A DNA stretch of 64,000 nt from Robertmurraya korlensis NBRC 107688 (GCF_001591645.1 NZ_BCVH01000006.1:154230-218229); one strand, 5' to 3'; counted from the stretch's first letter, positions 7,801-18,123 are shown. The notes: generated by a model from the sequence alone, not told the origin. Made by a program: numbers and translations.

Positions 7801-8577
7801 ATGATTGATTTTCTACCTACGTTTCCTGCATTTTTATTAGTATTTGTACGAGTTACATCCTTTTTTTTATTAATGCCATTATTTTCCTATCGGTCCATTC
7901 CGACTACTCATAAGATCGGACTTGGCTTTTTCTTGTCATGGATTATGATTTTTACGTTTGATGCACCGGTTTTAGAAATAAACGGTGCTTACTTTTTATT
8001 AATTATTAAAGAGGCATTAATTGGCATTATGTTAGGGTTTATTGCTTATGTCATTATGGCTGCCATTCAAATAGCGGGTGGTTTTATTGATTTTCAAATG
8101 GGTTTAGCAATAGCAAACGTTATTGATCCTCAGACAGGAACGCAGAGTCCATTAATGGGGCAGTATTTATATACGATATCCTTGTTCTTTTTATTGGCTT
8201 TAAATGGACATCACTTATTACTAGATGGAATTTATTTTAGTTATCAATTCATTCCTATGGAACAAGCGTGGATACCATTAGGAGATGGAAGCATACCTAA
8301 TTATATTCTCACTTCGATTTCAAAAATGTTTGGAGTGGCCCTTCAATTATCAATACCCATTGTAGGAAGTCTATTTTTGGTCGACGTTGCCTTGGGTATT
8401 GTTGCGAGGACAGTACCACAGCTAAATATTTTTGTTGTCGGTCTCCCTTTAAAACTAGGAGTTGGTTTTATCGTCCTTATTGCTGTAATGAGTATATTAA
8501 TGGGCGCTGTTGCAACACTATTTGAATTGATGCTCACAACGATGAGAGGGTTAATGGAATTGATGGGGGGGCGGTAG
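7801..8577 (+). CDS. fliR: Flagellar type III export gate protein FliR
   Basis: FliR caps the FliP5-FliQ4 assembly as the single odd subunit of the flagellar export gate. The protein (258 residues) is strongly hydrophobic with about six membrane segments, and has the family's F-x-R-V-T-S-F-F-L-L-M-P-L-F-S start and the G-x-x-I-x-x-Q-M-G-L-A-I-A-N-V-I-D-P-Q-T-G-T-Q-S-P segment near residues 93-117. It is packed between fliQ and flhB with almost no spacing. A run of G just before the stop serves as ribosome binding site for flhB. Confidence 0.96.
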   Translation: MIDFLPTFPAFLLVFVRVTSFFLLMPLFSYRSIPTTHKIGLGFFLSWIMIFTFDAPVLEINGAYFLLIIKEALIGIMLGFIAYVIMAAIQIAGGFIDFQMGLAIANVIDPQTGTQSPLMGQYLYTISLFFLLALNGHHLLLDGIYFSYQFIPMEQAWIPLGDGSIPNYILTSISKMFGVALQLSIPIVGSLFLVDVALGIVARTVPQLNIFVVGLPLKLGVGFIVLIAVMSILMGAVATLFELMLTTMRGLMELMGGR

Positions 8578-8578
8578 C

Positions 8579-9661
8579 TTGAAAACCCTACGTTTAGATT
8601 TACAGTTTTTTTCAGGGGAAAAAACGGAAAAAGCTACCCCGAAGAAACGACAGGAGTCTCGTAAGAAAGGGCAGGTTGCCAAAAGTCAGGACGTAAATAC
8701 AGCGGTTGTCTTACTGGCTGTTTTTTTATTCCTTTTCTTTGCAGGTGGTTATTTAAAGGATGTTATTTTTCGTTTATTCCAACATTCCTTTCAAGAATAT
8801 ATGAAGTTAGAGTTAACTGAAGACAATATTCAAGTAATGTTTCTTGAAATCCTGAGTGAAATGATTCTAATTTTAGCCCCTATCATGGCTGTTGCCATGG
8901 TCGCAGGAGTAGTGTCTAATTTTGCCCAATTTGGCTTTCTTTTCTCAACAGAAGCAATTCAGCCGAAGCTTGAAAAGCTTGATCCGATCAAGGGAGCAAA
9001 GAATATCTTTTCGATGCGTGCGATTGTAGAGCTACTAAAGTCGATGTTGAAAATTAGCTTTGTTGGCGGAGTGACCTTTGCTGTACTTTGGAGTAGGAAG
9101 GAAGACATATTAATTCTGTCACAAAAGTCCGTTGGCACATCTATGGTTACGTTAGCGGGCCTAACTGTGCAGATGGGACTAATTGCTTCAGCAGCGCTTT
9201 TATTTCTTTCCATTCTTGACTATATGTATCAAAAATACGATTTTGAAAAAAAGATTCGTATGTCTAAGCAGGATATAAAGGATGAGTACAAGAACATCGA
9301 AGGGAATCCTGAAATAAAAGGGAAAATTAAGCAGAAGCAACGTGAAATGGCGATGCGAAGAATGATGCAGGACGTTCCAACGGCGGATGTTGTTATTACG
9401 AATCCGACCCATTATGCTATTTGCTTAAAATATGATGAATCAAAGCAGGATGCCCCTTTTGTTGTTGCCAAGGGTGTAGATTTTATGGCTCAAAAAATTA
9501 AATTGATTGCAAAAGAGCACGATGTTGTTATGATGGAAAACCGTCCGTTAGCTAGAGCGTTGTACAGTCAAGCCGAAATTGGAGAAGCAATTCCAGAGGA
9601 GTTTTTTAAGGCAGTAGCAGAAATTCTAGCATTTGTTTATAAAACAAAGCAAAAGATATAA
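8579..9661 (+). CDS. flhB: Flagellar export switch protein FlhB
   Basis: FlhB controls substrate specificity of the flagellar export apparatus. Four membrane helices (within about residues 35-215) are followed by a cytoplasmic domain with the autocleavage motif Asn-Pro-Thr-His at about residue 275. Cleavage between Asn and Pro, triggered by FliK, switches export to filament proteins. The N-terminus carries the FFSGEKTEKATPKK signature. The start is TTG at 8579, one base after the fliR stop, with a G-rich ribosome binding site in the end of fliR. At 360 residues it is the usual length. Confidence 0.97.
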   Translation: MKTLRLDLQFFSGEKTEKATPKKRQESRKKGQVAKSQDVNTAVVLLAVFLFLFFAGGYLKDVIFRLFQHSFQEYMKLELTEDNIQVMFLEILSEMILILAPIMAVAMVAGVVSNFAQFGFLFSTEAIQPKLEKLDPIKGAKNIFSMRAIVELLKSMLKISFVGGVTFAVLWSRKEDILILSQKSVGTSMVTLAGLTVQMGLIASAALLFLSILDYMYQKYDFEKKIRMSKQDIKDEYKNIEGNPEIKGKIKQKQREMAMRRMMQDVPTADVVITNPTHYAICLKYDESKQDAPFVVAKGVDFMAQKIKLIAKEHDVVMMENRPLARALYSQAEIGEAIPEEFFKAVAEILAFVYKTKQKI

Positions 9662-9694
9662 AGATATTAATGTATTACTTGAGGAGAGATAGTG

Positions 9695-11731
9695 ATGTCT
9701 GGACGAGATTTATCGGTAGTAGTAGGCGTAATTTTAATTGTCGCGATGCTCATTATCCCTTTCCCAACATGGCTATTAAGCATTTTAATTATGCTAAATA
9801 TTTCACTTGCCCTTCTTGTGCTGCTAAATAGTATGAATATGAGGGAACCTCTACAATTTTCTGTTTTCCCATCTTTGTTGTTATTGTTAACTCTTTATCG
9901 ATTGGGGCTTAATGTCTCAACTACAAGGGCAATCCTTACACATGGGGAAGCAGGTGGAGTAGTTGAAACATTTGGAAGTTTCGTTGTTGGTGGAAATGTA
10001 GTTGTTGGGATTGTTGTATTTATTATTCTTGTTATTATTCAATTCGTTGTTATTACTAAAGGTTCAGAGCGTGTATCTGAAGTGGCAGCAAGATTTACTC
10101 TTGATGCTATGCCAGGTAAGCAAATGAGTATAGATGCAGACTTAAATGCAGGAATGATATCTGAGCATGAAGCAAAAGATCGTCGTGAGAAGGTTAGTAG
10201 AGAAGCTGATTTTTATGGGGCGATGGATGGAGCAAGTAAGTTTGTAAAGGGAGATGCCATTGCCGGGATTATTATCGTAATGATCAACTTGATTTTCGGA
10301 ATAGTTGTCGGAGTGACACAGCTTGGATTACCAATTGCTGATGCGGCAAAACAGTTTTCTTTACTTACAGTAGGGGATGGAATTGTTAGTCAGCTGCCTG
10401 CGTTATTAATTTCAACAGCAACAGGTATTGTCGTTACACGTGCTGCGTCAGATGGGAACTTAGGAACAGATATCACAGGTCAATTAATGGCCTATCCAAA
10501 AATGCTATATATTACCGGTGGAACTATCTTCATACTTGGTCTATTTACGCCGATAGAAGATATATTAACCATTCCCATTGCGGGTCTTATTATATTTGGT
10601 GGATACATGTTCTCTAGAGTTCCAAAGCAAGATATAACAGAGATTCAAGAAATGGAAGAAGAAATCCAGACGGATGAAATGAAAAAGCCAGAAAGTGTGG
10701 TCAGTCTACTTAATGTGGATCCGATTGAATTTGAATTTGGTTACGGGCTCATTCCTCTGGCGGATTCTAATCAGGGCGGGGATTTACTTGATCGGATTGT
10801 CATGATTCGTAGACAGTTGGCAATTGAGCTTGGTTTAGTTATCCCTGTTGTTCGTATCCGTGACAATATTCAGCTTCAGCCCAATGAATACCGTCTAAAG
10901 ATTAAGGGCAGCGAAATGGCAAGAGGTGAGTTGTTATTGGATCACTACTTAGCGATGAGCCCTGGTATCGATGATGATAGCATTGAGGGAATAGATACAG
11001 TAGAGCCTTCATTTGGTTTGCCAGCTAAATGGATTACTGAAGAAGTAAAAGAACAAGCGGAAATTTTCGGATATACTGTCGTCGATCCACCTTCTGTTGT
11101 CTCTACCCATATTACGGAAGTAATAAAAAATAACGCACATGAGTTACTGGGTCGTCAAGAAACGAAGCAGTTAATTGATCATTTAAAAGAAAGCTATCCA
11201 ATCTTGGTAGAAGAGGTGACACCTAATCCACTAACAGTCGGTGAAATTCAAAAAGTACTTGGCAAGCTTCTTCGTGAAAGTGTATCTGTTAGAAACTTAC
11301 CGATTATATTTGAAACACTCGCTGATTTTGGAAAGGTAACTACCGATACAGATCTGCTTGCTGAATACGTTCGACAGGCGCTTGCACGACAAATTACCAA
11401 TCAATATCGTGCCGGTGGTCAAACCATTCGAGTGGTAACTGTTTCAGGGAAAATTGAAAAAGTGATTGTTGATAACATACAACAAACCGAACATGGGAAC
11501 TACTTAGCTCTTGATCCTGCTGTGTCACAATCTATTTTAGAATCGTTAGCTACTCAGGTAGAACAGTTATCTATTATGGAGCAAACACCTATTGTTTTAT
11601 GTTCACCGGCAGTAAGGATGTATGTTAGACAGTTAACAGAACGTTATTTTCCACAGATACCGATTCTCTCATACAATGAGCTTGAAGCGAATGTAGAAGT
11701 ACAAAGCGTTGGGGTGGTGAATATAGATTGA
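9695..11731 (+). CDS. flhA: Flagellar export apparatus protein FlhA
   Basis: FlhA is the proton-driven gate and substrate-docking platform of the flagellar export machine. About eight membrane helices fill residues 1-320. The cytoplasmic FHIPEP signature region (TLDAMPGKQMSIDADLNAG, about residues 145-165) lies between them, and the C-terminal half is the cytosolic nonameric ring domain. I chose ATG 9695, because the family protein begins M-S-x-R-D-L-S and GAGGAGAG at 9681-9688 is well spaced; a GTG at 9692 is one codon earlier. The stop overlaps the flhF start. Confidence 0.97.
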   Translation: MSGRDLSVVVGVILIVAMLIIPFPTWLLSILIMLNISLALLVLLNSMNMREPLQFSVFPSLLLLLTLYRLGLNVSTTRAILTHGEAGGVVETFGSFVVGGNVVVGIVVFIILVIIQFVVITKGSERVSEVAARFTLDAMPGKQMSIDADLNAGMISEHEAKDRREKVSREADFYGAMDGASKFVKGDAIAGIIIVMINLIFGIVVGVTQLGLPIADAAKQFSLLTVGDGIVSQLPALLISTATGIVVTRAASDGNLGTDITGQLMAYPKMLYITGGTIFILGLFTPIEDILTIPIAGLIIFGGYMFSRVPKQDITEIQEMEEEIQTDEMKKPESVVSLLNVDPIEFEFGYGLIPLADSNQGGDLLDRIVMIRRQLAIELGLVIPVVRIRDNIQLQPNEYRLKIKGSEMARGELLLDHYLAMSPGIDDDSIEGIDTVEPSFGLPAKWITEEVKEQAEIFGYTVVDPPSVVSTHITEVIKNNAHELLGRQETKQLIDHLKESYPILVEEVTPNPLTVGEIQKVLGKLLRESVSVRNLPIIFETLADFGKVTTDTDLLAEYVRQALARQITNQYRAGGQTIRVVTVSGKIEKVIVDNIQQTEHGNYLALDPAVSQSILESLATQVEQLSIMEQTPIVLCSPAVRMYVRQLTERYFPQIPILSYNELEANVEVQSVGVVNID

Positions 11732-12942
11732 AGGTAAAAAAATACGTAGCTCCTACGATGCCAGAGGCAATGAAACAAATTCGAGCGGAGCTTGGTACCG
11801 ATGCAGTTATATTGAATTCAAAGATTGTTACAACTGGAGGATTCCTTGGGTTTTTCAAGAAAGAAAGTATTGAAGTGATTGCAGCCATGGATGAGGTTGT
11901 TCAAGCCGAAAGAAGGATGCAATTTGAACAGCCAAAGGTTAAGGTAAAACCTATTGTAAAGCCGCTAACGACTACGGAAGAGAAAGAAGTCGTTCCAGCA
12001 CCTACTAGGAATGCTGACATGTCTAATGCAACTCCTATACCAAAAGAAGCAAATCAAAAAGGTACTAAAGAGCGTGACGGAGATATGCTAGCAGAAATTG
12101 CTGGTTTAAAGAAAATGCTACTAGCAGCAACAGAGAAACAAACGGATCTCCCGCTTCCTGAGCCAATCCAGAAGTGTGGGCAACGCTTGCTGGATCAGGA
12201 AGTTCCAAAGGAGATGAGAGACGAACTCATTTCGTCCCTCCTTCAAAAGTGGTATTCAAATGGTACAGGTGTTAGCGAAAGAGAAGTAAACAAATGGTTG
12301 CGCCAAGAATTATATGATCGATTAAGTACTCTTTCATTTGGTGGCATTAGTTTTACAAAAAAATATATAAATCTCGTCGGACCAACGGGTGTTGGAAAGA
12401 CAACTACGTTAGCCAAAATTGCTGCCGAGTGTACCTTGAAGTATAAAAAAAAGGTAGCGTTAATCACTACCGATACGTACCGAATTGCCGCCATTGACCA
12501 ATTAAAAACATATGCCAAAATATTAAATGTTCCATTAGAGGTTTGCTATAGCTTAGAGGATTATAAACAAGCTTGTGAAGCATTTAAGGATTACGATATC
12601 GTTTTAATTGATACAGCAGGCAGAAACTTTCGAAATCAACAGTATGTTGAGGACCTAAAGAAAATCGTGGATTTTGAACAGGACATGGAAACCTATCTGG
12701 TGTTAGCTTTAACGGCAAAACAAAGAGACATGATGGATATTTATGAACAATTTTCGTTAATAAAAATTAATAAGTTTATTTTTACAAAAGCCGATGAAAC
12801 ATCTACATATGGTGCCATGCTCCATATGATGAAAACTAGTCATCTCGGTGTGGCCTACATTACAAACGGTCAAAATGTACCGGACGATATGATATCAGTC
12901 AATCGTGAGCAAGTAACGAATTTTATACTTGGGGTCGAATAA
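11728..12942 (+). CDS. flhF: Flagellar placement GTPase FlhF
   Basis: FlhF is an SRP-type GTPase that, with FlhG, determines number and location of flagella. The N-terminal basic region contains K-x-Y-x-A-P-T-M-P-E-A-M. A variable charged linker follows, then the NG domain with G1 (GPTGVGKTTTLAKIA, about residues 215-229), the DTYRIAAIDQL motif, G3 as DTAGRN, and G4 as TKADE. The start is TTG 11728, which overlaps the flhA stop codon, so translation is likely coupled. It is 404 residues long, slightly above B. subtilis FlhF, with the extra length in the linker. flhG begins four bases after the stop. Confidence 0.96.
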   Translation: MKVKKYVAPTMPEAMKQIRAELGTDAVILNSKIVTTGGFLGFFKKESIEVIAAMDEVVQAERRMQFEQPKVKVKPIVKPLTTTEEKEVVPAPTRNADMSNATPIPKEANQKGTKERDGDMLAEIAGLKKMLLAATEKQTDLPLPEPIQKCGQRLLDQEVPKEMRDELISSLLQKWYSNGTGVSEREVNKWLRQELYDRLSTLSFGGISFTKKYINLVGPTGVGKTTTLAKIAAECTLKYKKKVALITTDTYRIAAIDQLKTYAKILNVPLEVCYSLEDYKQACEAFKDYDIVLIDTAGRNFRNQQYVEDLKKIVDFEQDMETYLVLALTAKQRDMMDIYEQFSLIKINKFIFTKADETSTYGAMLHMMKTSHLGVAYITNGQNVPDDMISVNREQVTNFILGVE

Positions 12943-12945
12943 GCC

Positions 12946-13809
12946 ATGAAAGATCAAGCAGAGATGTTAAGACAGAGAATACAACAAATGAATGGAAAGT
13001 CATCCCCAAAAACACTGGCCGTTGTTAGTGGCAAGGGTGGTGTGGGGAAATCAAATTTCTCTTTAAACTTTTCAATTTCTTTAGCAAGCCGAGGATACAA
13101 AGTCCTCCTTTTTGACATGGATGTTGGTATGGGAAATATTGATATTCTCATTGGGCAGTCTGCATCTTATTCAATCGTGGACTATTTTGAAGGACGAAGA
13201 GTGTTAAACGAAATTGTGTCTACGGGACCACATGGATTGAATTATATTGCTGGTGGAACAGGTTTAACTCATTTTGTTAATATGGACAAGTCCGTTCACT
13301 TGAAGTTTACAGAGGATTTATCGGATCTTCTTTCGGACTACGAATACATCCTTTTTGACATGGGGGCAGGTGCCACAAAAGAAACCGTTCACTTTATCCT
13401 CTCGGTTGATGAAGTTCTAGTGGTAACGACACCAGAGCCAACGTCAATTACAGATGCATACGCGATGATGAAGCATATTCATATGCATGATTCGAGTCTG
13501 CCATTTTTGCTTATCGTCAACAGAATACATTCTGACAAAGAAGGCAAGGAAACATTTAAACGGTTACGAACCGTGGTAAATAAATTTTTAAACCGGGATA
13601 TTATTGAATTTGGGATGATACCGGATGACCGCTCGGTCCATCAAGCGGTAACGCAACAAACGCCATTTATTTTTAACGAGAAGGCACCAGCTGCTAAAGC
13701 GTTACAACAAATGACGAGGCGTTTTGAGGAAAGACAATTTGAATCAATTTCTGAAAAGCCTAAGAATCATTTTGTATCAAAATTAAAGCGATTTTTGTTT
13801 GAAAGGTAG
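12946..13809 (+). CDS. flhG: Flagellar number regulator FlhG (MinD/ParA-like ATPase, YlxH)
   Basis: FlhG is a MinD-like ATPase that stimulates the FlhF GTPase and delivers switch proteins to nascent C-rings. A short N-terminal helix (DQAEMLRQRIQQMN), the FlhF-activating element, precedes the deviant Walker A motif G-K-G-G-V-G-K-S-N near residue 30. The ParA/MinD switch motif F-D-M-D-V-G-M-G-N-I-D follows. The C-terminal end is basic and amphipathic (SKLKRFLFER), as expected for membrane binding. At 287 residues it is normal length. It lies directly behind its partner flhF. Confidence 0.95.
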   Translation: MKDQAEMLRQRIQQMNGKSSPKTLAVVSGKGGVGKSNFSLNFSISLASRGYKVLLFDMDVGMGNIDILIGQSASYSIVDYFEGRRVLNEIVSTGPHGLNYIAGGTGLTHFVNMDKSVHLKFTEDLSDLLSDYEYILFDMGAGATKETVHFILSVDEVLVVTTPEPTSITDAYAMMKHIHMHDSSLPFLLIVNRIHSDKEGKETFKRLRTVVNKFLNRDIIEFGMIPDDRSVHQAVTQQTPFIFNEKAPAAKALQQMTRRFEERQFESISEKPKNHFVSKLKRFLFER

Positions 13810-13818
13810 TGCTTTTTT

Positions 13819-14898
13819 ATGAGCAAGATAAAAGTGCTTATTGTGGATGATTCGGCATTTATGAGAAAGCTCATTCAAGACTTTTTAACCGAGGATCCAA
13901 GAATGACTATCGTTGGCACAGCGAGAAATGGTGAAGACGCAATAAAAAAAGTAATAGAACTTGAGCCAGATGTAGTAACATTGGACGTTGAAATGCCGAT
14001 ATTAAATGGGATAGAGGCATTAAAACGCATCATGGCTGAGAAACCAACCCCAGTAGTGATGCTCTCTAGTACAACAAAGCAGGGAGCAGAGAATACGATT
14101 CTTGCGATTCAGTATGGAGCAACTGATTTTATTACCAAACCATCAGGCGCTATTTCATTGGACCTTCATAAAGTGAAGGAAGAGTTGGTAGAGAAGGTTG
14201 TTTCAGCGAGTAAAGCCAATATTAAGCAGCTTGTGAAAACGGATAGTCAGGAAAAAAACACTGTAAAAAAGCACATTAATTATAGTAGAATAGAACCAAG
14301 TAAAAAGGATCATTCTAATGCTTTGTCAGGAGATAAACTAGTTTGTATAGGTACATCGACTGGTGGACCCCGTGCACTACAACAGGTGATTACGAAACTT
14401 CCAAAGACGATTGATGCACCCGTGTTAGTAGTACAGCACATGCCAGCCGGATTTACGAAAAGTCTAGCGGTTAGATTAGATTCACTTTCAGCGGTTCATG
14501 TTAAGGAAGCAGAAGAAGGCGACATTATCAAAAAAGGAACAGTATACATTGCCCCAGGTGGATATCATTTGAAACTCAAATGTGTAGGAGCAAGCTTATC
14601 CATTCTATTAGATCAGTCCCCACCAAGAAACGGCCATCGTCCGGCTGTAGATGTAATGTTTGAGTCTTGCAGTGAGCTATCCCATTATGCAAAGATTTCC
14701 GTTATTATGACGGGGATGGGTTCAGATGGTACAAAGGGACTAATTAAGCTAAAAGAGTCAGGAAATGTAGTTGCTATTGCGGAATCAGAAGAAACATCTA
14801 TTGTTTTTGGAATGCCGAAAGCAGCAATTGCAACGAAGTTAGTAGATGAAGTCAAAAACGTTGATAATATTGCAGAAACAATAATGAAATACGTATAA
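13819..14898 (+). CDS. cheB: Chemotaxis methylesterase CheB
   Basis: CheB removes methyl groups from chemoreceptor glutamates, and deamidates some glutamines, for adaptation. The N-terminal receiver domain has Asp10 and Asp11 and the phospho-acceptor Asp56. A linker of about 45 residues leads to the catalytic domain, where Ser in G-T-S-T-G-G-P-R, His in V-V-Q-H-M-P and Asp in T-G-M-G-S-D-G form the catalytic triad. At 359 residues it matches the family. The CheR methyltransferase is not in this window; in Bacillus it is normally elsewhere. Confidence 0.97.
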   Translation: MSKIKVLIVDDSAFMRKLIQDFLTEDPRMTIVGTARNGEDAIKKVIELEPDVVTLDVEMPILNGIEALKRIMAEKPTPVVMLSSTTKQGAENTILAIQYGATDFITKPSGAISLDLHKVKEELVEKVVSASKANIKQLVKTDSQEKNTVKKHINYSRIEPSKKDHSNALSGDKLVCIGTSTGGPRALQQVITKLPKTIDAPVLVVQHMPAGFTKSLAVRLDSLSAVHVKEAEEGDIIKKGTVYIAPGGYHLKLKCVGASLSILLDQSPPRNGHRPAVDVMFESCSELSHYAKISVIMTGMGSDGTKGLIKLKESGNVVAIAESEETSIVFGMPKAAIATKLVDEVKNVDNIAETIMKYV

Positions 14899-14917
14899 CT
14901 CCAAGGAGCTGTTGGGC

Positions 14918-16960
14918 ATGGAAATGAGCCAATATTTAGAGGTTTTTATTGAGGAAAGCAAGGAGCATCTTCAGAATTGTAATGAGCGATTACTTGATCT
15001 TGAGAAAAATCCAAGTGATCTTAGCATTGTTAATGATATTTTTCGCTCTGCACACACGTTAAAAGGGATGTCAGCAACAATGGGTTATGAAGACTTAGCA
15101 AGTCTAACTCATCAGATGGAAAACGTTTTGGATGCCATACGAAACCAAAAAATTTCCGTTACACCTGAAATTCTTGATGTTGTGTTTGAAGCAACGGACG
15201 ATTTAGAAGCAATGGTGTTTTCGATTGCTGATGGAGGCGACGGAAAACGTGATGTGTCTTCTGTAGTAGAAAAGCTTAAGCTAATTGAAAAGGGAGAAAG
15301 TCCTGCTGTATCTCAAGGGGTAAAAGAGGTAGCTGCCACAATAGCTCCAGATACTCCTCGTGTACTTAAAGGTGAATACGATGAGTTTGAATGTACGGTC
15401 CTTCAGCAATCAATGGAACAAGGCTTCCAAACATATGAAATTACGATTTCGCTGAGAGAAGATTGCTTGTTAAAAGCTGCGAGAGTATTTATGGTATTTG
15501 AAGTCATTGAGAAATTAGGAGAAGTCATCAAATCGACTCCTTCAGTTGACCAATTAGAGGAAGAACAGTTTGATCAAGAGTTCACGGTAACGATTGTATC
15601 GAAGGAACCAATGTCTGATATTCAAGGCAAGGTGATGAAAGTTTCAGAGGTTGATAGAGTTGATATTCAGCCTCTATCTATTGAGCAACTCCGTCCAAAT
15701 ACAGAAGCAGCTGTTGAATCTATAAAGCAGGAAGTAGTTATTGCTGAAGAAGTAAAAATGGAAGAACCAGCTCAAGATGAACAGAAAAAACAAACATCAG
15801 TGAAACAGGCTAGTAATAAAACGATTCGTGTTAATATTGAGCGACTTGATATTTTAATGAATTTGTTTGAAGAACTTGTCATCGATAGAGGTAGATTAGA
15901 GCAAATTTCAAGAGATTTAAATAATTCAGAGCTCCATGAAACCGTGGAACGAATGAGCCGAATCTCTGGTGATCTTCAAAACATTATCTTAAATATGCGA
16001 ATGGTACCGGTTGAGACGGTATTTAATCGTTTCCCACGAATGGTACGACAATTAGCTCGTGATCTTGGCAAAAAGATTAATTTAGAAATTGTCGGTGCGG
16101 AAACGGAACTAGACCGTACGGTTATAGACGAAATCGGTGACCCGCTTGTTCACCTAATCCGTAATGCGTTAGACCATGGTGTAGAAACACCTGAGGTAAG
16201 AAGAGCTAAGGGTAAGAGTGAAGAAGGAACGGTTATCTTAAAGGCATTCCATAGCGGCAACCACGTGTTTATTGAATTATCTGATGATGGTGCTGGAATT
16301 AACCGTGATCGAGTACTTAGTAAGGCACTAAAGAACGGTATTATTTCGGAACAAACGGCTGCAACTCTTACAGACAAGCAGGTATATGAATTGATTTTTG
16401 CATCAGGTTTCTCAACAGCGGAAAAAATTTCAGATGTGTCAGGACGAGGTGTTGGTCTTGATGTTGTGAAAAATACCATTGAATCGCTTGGTGGAACAGT
16501 ATCAATTGATTCAAAAGAAGGAGAAGGTTCTGTATTCTCCGTTCAACTTCCTCTAACTCTTTCTATTATTTCTGTTATGTTGGTAGAAATTCAGAAAGAA
16601 AAATACGCAATTCCGCTTTCTTCAATTATTGAGACAGCAATTGTTAAAAAGGAAGATATTCTTAACGCACATAATCAAAAGGTGATTGATTTTAGAGGGA
16701 AAGTAGTCCCACTCCTATTCTTAAAGGATATTTTTGAAGTTCCTGTCTTCGAAGAAGAGGATGAGTTTTATTCCGTGATCATCGTAAGAAAAGGCGATAA
16801 GATGGCAGGTCTTGTAGTGGATTCCTTTATTGGCCAGCAGGAAGTAGTATTAAAGTCGCTAGGAAACTATTTAACAAATGTATTTGCTATTTCAGGGGCA
16901 ACAATTCTTGGAGACGGACAAGTGGCACTCATTGTAGATTGCAATGCACTAATTAAATAA
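14918..16960 (+). CDS. cheA: Chemotaxis histidine kinase CheA
   Basis: CheA autophosphorylates in response to receptors and passes phosphate to CheY and CheB. P1 has the phospho-accepting His46 (RSAHTLKG). P2 follows at about residues 145-240. P3 dimerisation and P4 ATPase domains carry the N box (LIRNALDHGVE), G1 (DDGAGI) and G2 (GRGVGLDVV), and P5 at the C-terminus is CheW-like. I chose ATG 14918 (680 residues): AAGGAG at 14903-14908 is correctly spaced and the B. subtilis protein starts similarly (MDMNQYL). An in-frame TTG at 14912 is too close to the ribosome binding site. Confidence 0.97.
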   Translation: MEMSQYLEVFIEESKEHLQNCNERLLDLEKNPSDLSIVNDIFRSAHTLKGMSATMGYEDLASLTHQMENVLDAIRNQKISVTPEILDVVFEATDDLEAMVFSIADGGDGKRDVSSVVEKLKLIEKGESPAVSQGVKEVAATIAPDTPRVLKGEYDEFECTVLQQSMEQGFQTYEITISLREDCLLKAARVFMVFEVIEKLGEVIKSTPSVDQLEEEQFDQEFTVTIVSKEPMSDIQGKVMKVSEVDRVDIQPLSIEQLRPNTEAAVESIKQEVVIAEEVKMEEPAQDEQKKQTSVKQASNKTIRVNIERLDILMNLFEELVIDRGRLEQISRDLNNSELHETVERMSRISGDLQNIILNMRMVPVETVFNRFPRMVRQLARDLGKKINLEIVGAETELDRTVIDEIGDPLVHLIRNALDHGVETPEVRRAKGKSEEGTVILKAFHSGNHVFIELSDDGAGINRDRVLSKALKNGIISEQTAATLTDKQVYELIFASGFSTAEKISDVSGRGVGLDVVKNTIESLGGTVSIDSKEGEGSVFSVQLPLTLSIISVMLVEIQKEKYAIPLSSIIETAIVKKEDILNAHNQKVIDFRGKVVPLLFLKDIFEVPVFEEEDEFYSVIIVRKGDKMAGLVVDSFIGQQEVVLKSLGNYLTNVFAISGATILGDGQVALIVDCNALIK

Positions 16961-17006
16961 ACATCTACTAATGTGTCTAGCATGTTAGGAAAGAGGGGGA
17001 AGTCTC

Positions 17007-17477
17007 ATGAGTGAGACATCAGTAGCAGATTTAAAGCTTATTATCTTCCAATTAAAAGGAAAAGAATATGCGATTCCAGTAAGTGATGTTCGGTCCATTG
17101 AAAAGGTGCAGCATATTACTAGAGTCCCTAGTAGTTCTCACTTTGTAAAGGGTGTTATCAATTTAAGAGGAGTTGTCACTCCTATTATTGATTTAAGAAG
17201 TCGTTTTGGAATCGAAGAAGAAGTATATTCTGATAGTACAAGAGTCATTATTGTTGCTTTAGAAAATATGGATGTTGGCCTAATTGTAGATGCGGCGAAC
17301 GACGTAATAGATGTTCAAACAGAAGCCATTGAACCTCAACCAGAAGTAGTAGGAACCGAAGAGGCGAACTATATCAGTGGAGTGGTGAAGGTGGGCAAAC
17401 GCCTAATGATCCTTCTTGACCTTGAAATGGTCTTAAATCCAGAAGAAGTTAAAGCGACTCAAGGGATTGAAGGATAA
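17007..17477 (+). CDS. cheW: Chemotaxis coupling protein CheW
   Basis: CheW links chemoreceptors to CheA in the signalling arrays. It is a single CheW/SH3-like domain of 156 residues with the typical blocks: F-Q-L-K-G-K-E-Y-A-I-P-V near the start, H-I-T-R-V-P-S-S-S-H-F-V-K-G-V-I-N-L-R-G-V-V-T-P-I-I-D-L-R in the middle and G-V-V-K-V-G-K-R-L-M-I-L-L-D-L-E at the end. GAAAGAGGGGG precedes the ATG. cheC starts four bases after its stop. Confidence 0.97.
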   Translation: MSETSVADLKLIIFQLKGKEYAIPVSDVRSIEKVQHITRVPSSSHFVKGVINLRGVVTPIIDLRSRFGIEEEVYSDSTRVIIVALENMDVGLIVDAANDVIDVQTEAIEPQPEVVGTEEANYISGVVKVGKRLMILLDLEMVLNPEEVKATQGIEG

Positions 17478-17481
17478 CGCA

Positions 17482-18123
17482 ATGGGATTCATTAGTAATC
17501 TTTCTTCTATTCATTTGGACATATTAAAAGAAATCGGCAATATTGGTGCGGGTCATGCAGCAACGGCCCTATCTAAGCTTTTAAATAAAAAGATTGATAT
17601 GCAGGTTCCCAATGTTAAAATTGTTACCTTTGATGAAATGATGGAACTATCAGGTGGTGCAGATCATGTAGTCGCTGCGGTGTTTCTCCGTATAGAAGGG
17701 GAAGCACCTGGCAGCATGTTCTTTGTCCTACCTCCTGAACAAGCAACTGTATTTATTAAGCAAATGATTGGTGACGAAGAATTTACCTTTGATCAACTAG
17801 GGGATAATGAAATAGCCACTTCTGCCTTACAGGAGCTTGGAAATATTTTATCTGGTTCGTATTTATCTTCTTTGTCCGATTTTACGGGACTCGCATTGTA
17901 TCCATCAGTTCCCGCGTTAAGTGTTGATATGGTGGGCGCTATTATTAGTTACGGATTAATAGAACTGTCACAGGTAAGTGATTACGCGATAGTAATTGAT
18001 ACGGCGCTGAATGAGGATGACGTTGAGTTAAGTGAAAGTGTACGTGGCCACTTCTTCTTGTTGCCTGACCCGGACTCCTTTCATATTATCTTTGAATCTT
18101 TAGGAGTTAGGGATAATGGATGA
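17482..18123 (+). CDS. cheC: CheY-P phosphatase CheC
   Basis: CheC dephosphorylates CheY-P and, when bound to CheD, takes part in the Bacillus adaptation loop. Both phosphatase helices are present, each with a Glu and an Asn: [17 protein letters not shown] near the start and [13 protein letters not shown] near residue 117. I chose ATG 17482 (213 residues), supported by GAAGGAT at 17469-17475; an upstream in-frame TTG at 17467 adds five non-conserved residues. The gene overlaps cheD by eight bases, fitting the known CheC-CheD complex. Confidence 0.96.
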   Translation: MGFISNLSSIHLDILKEIGNIGAGHAATALSKLLNKKIDMQVPNVKIVTFDEMMELSGGADHVVAAVFLRIEGEAPGSMFFVLPPEQATVFIKQMIGDEEFTFDQLGDNEIATSALQELGNILSGSYLSSLSDFTGLALYPSVPALSVDMVGAIISYGLIELSQVSDYAIVIDTALNEDDVELSESVRGHFFLLPDPDSFHIIFESLGVRDNG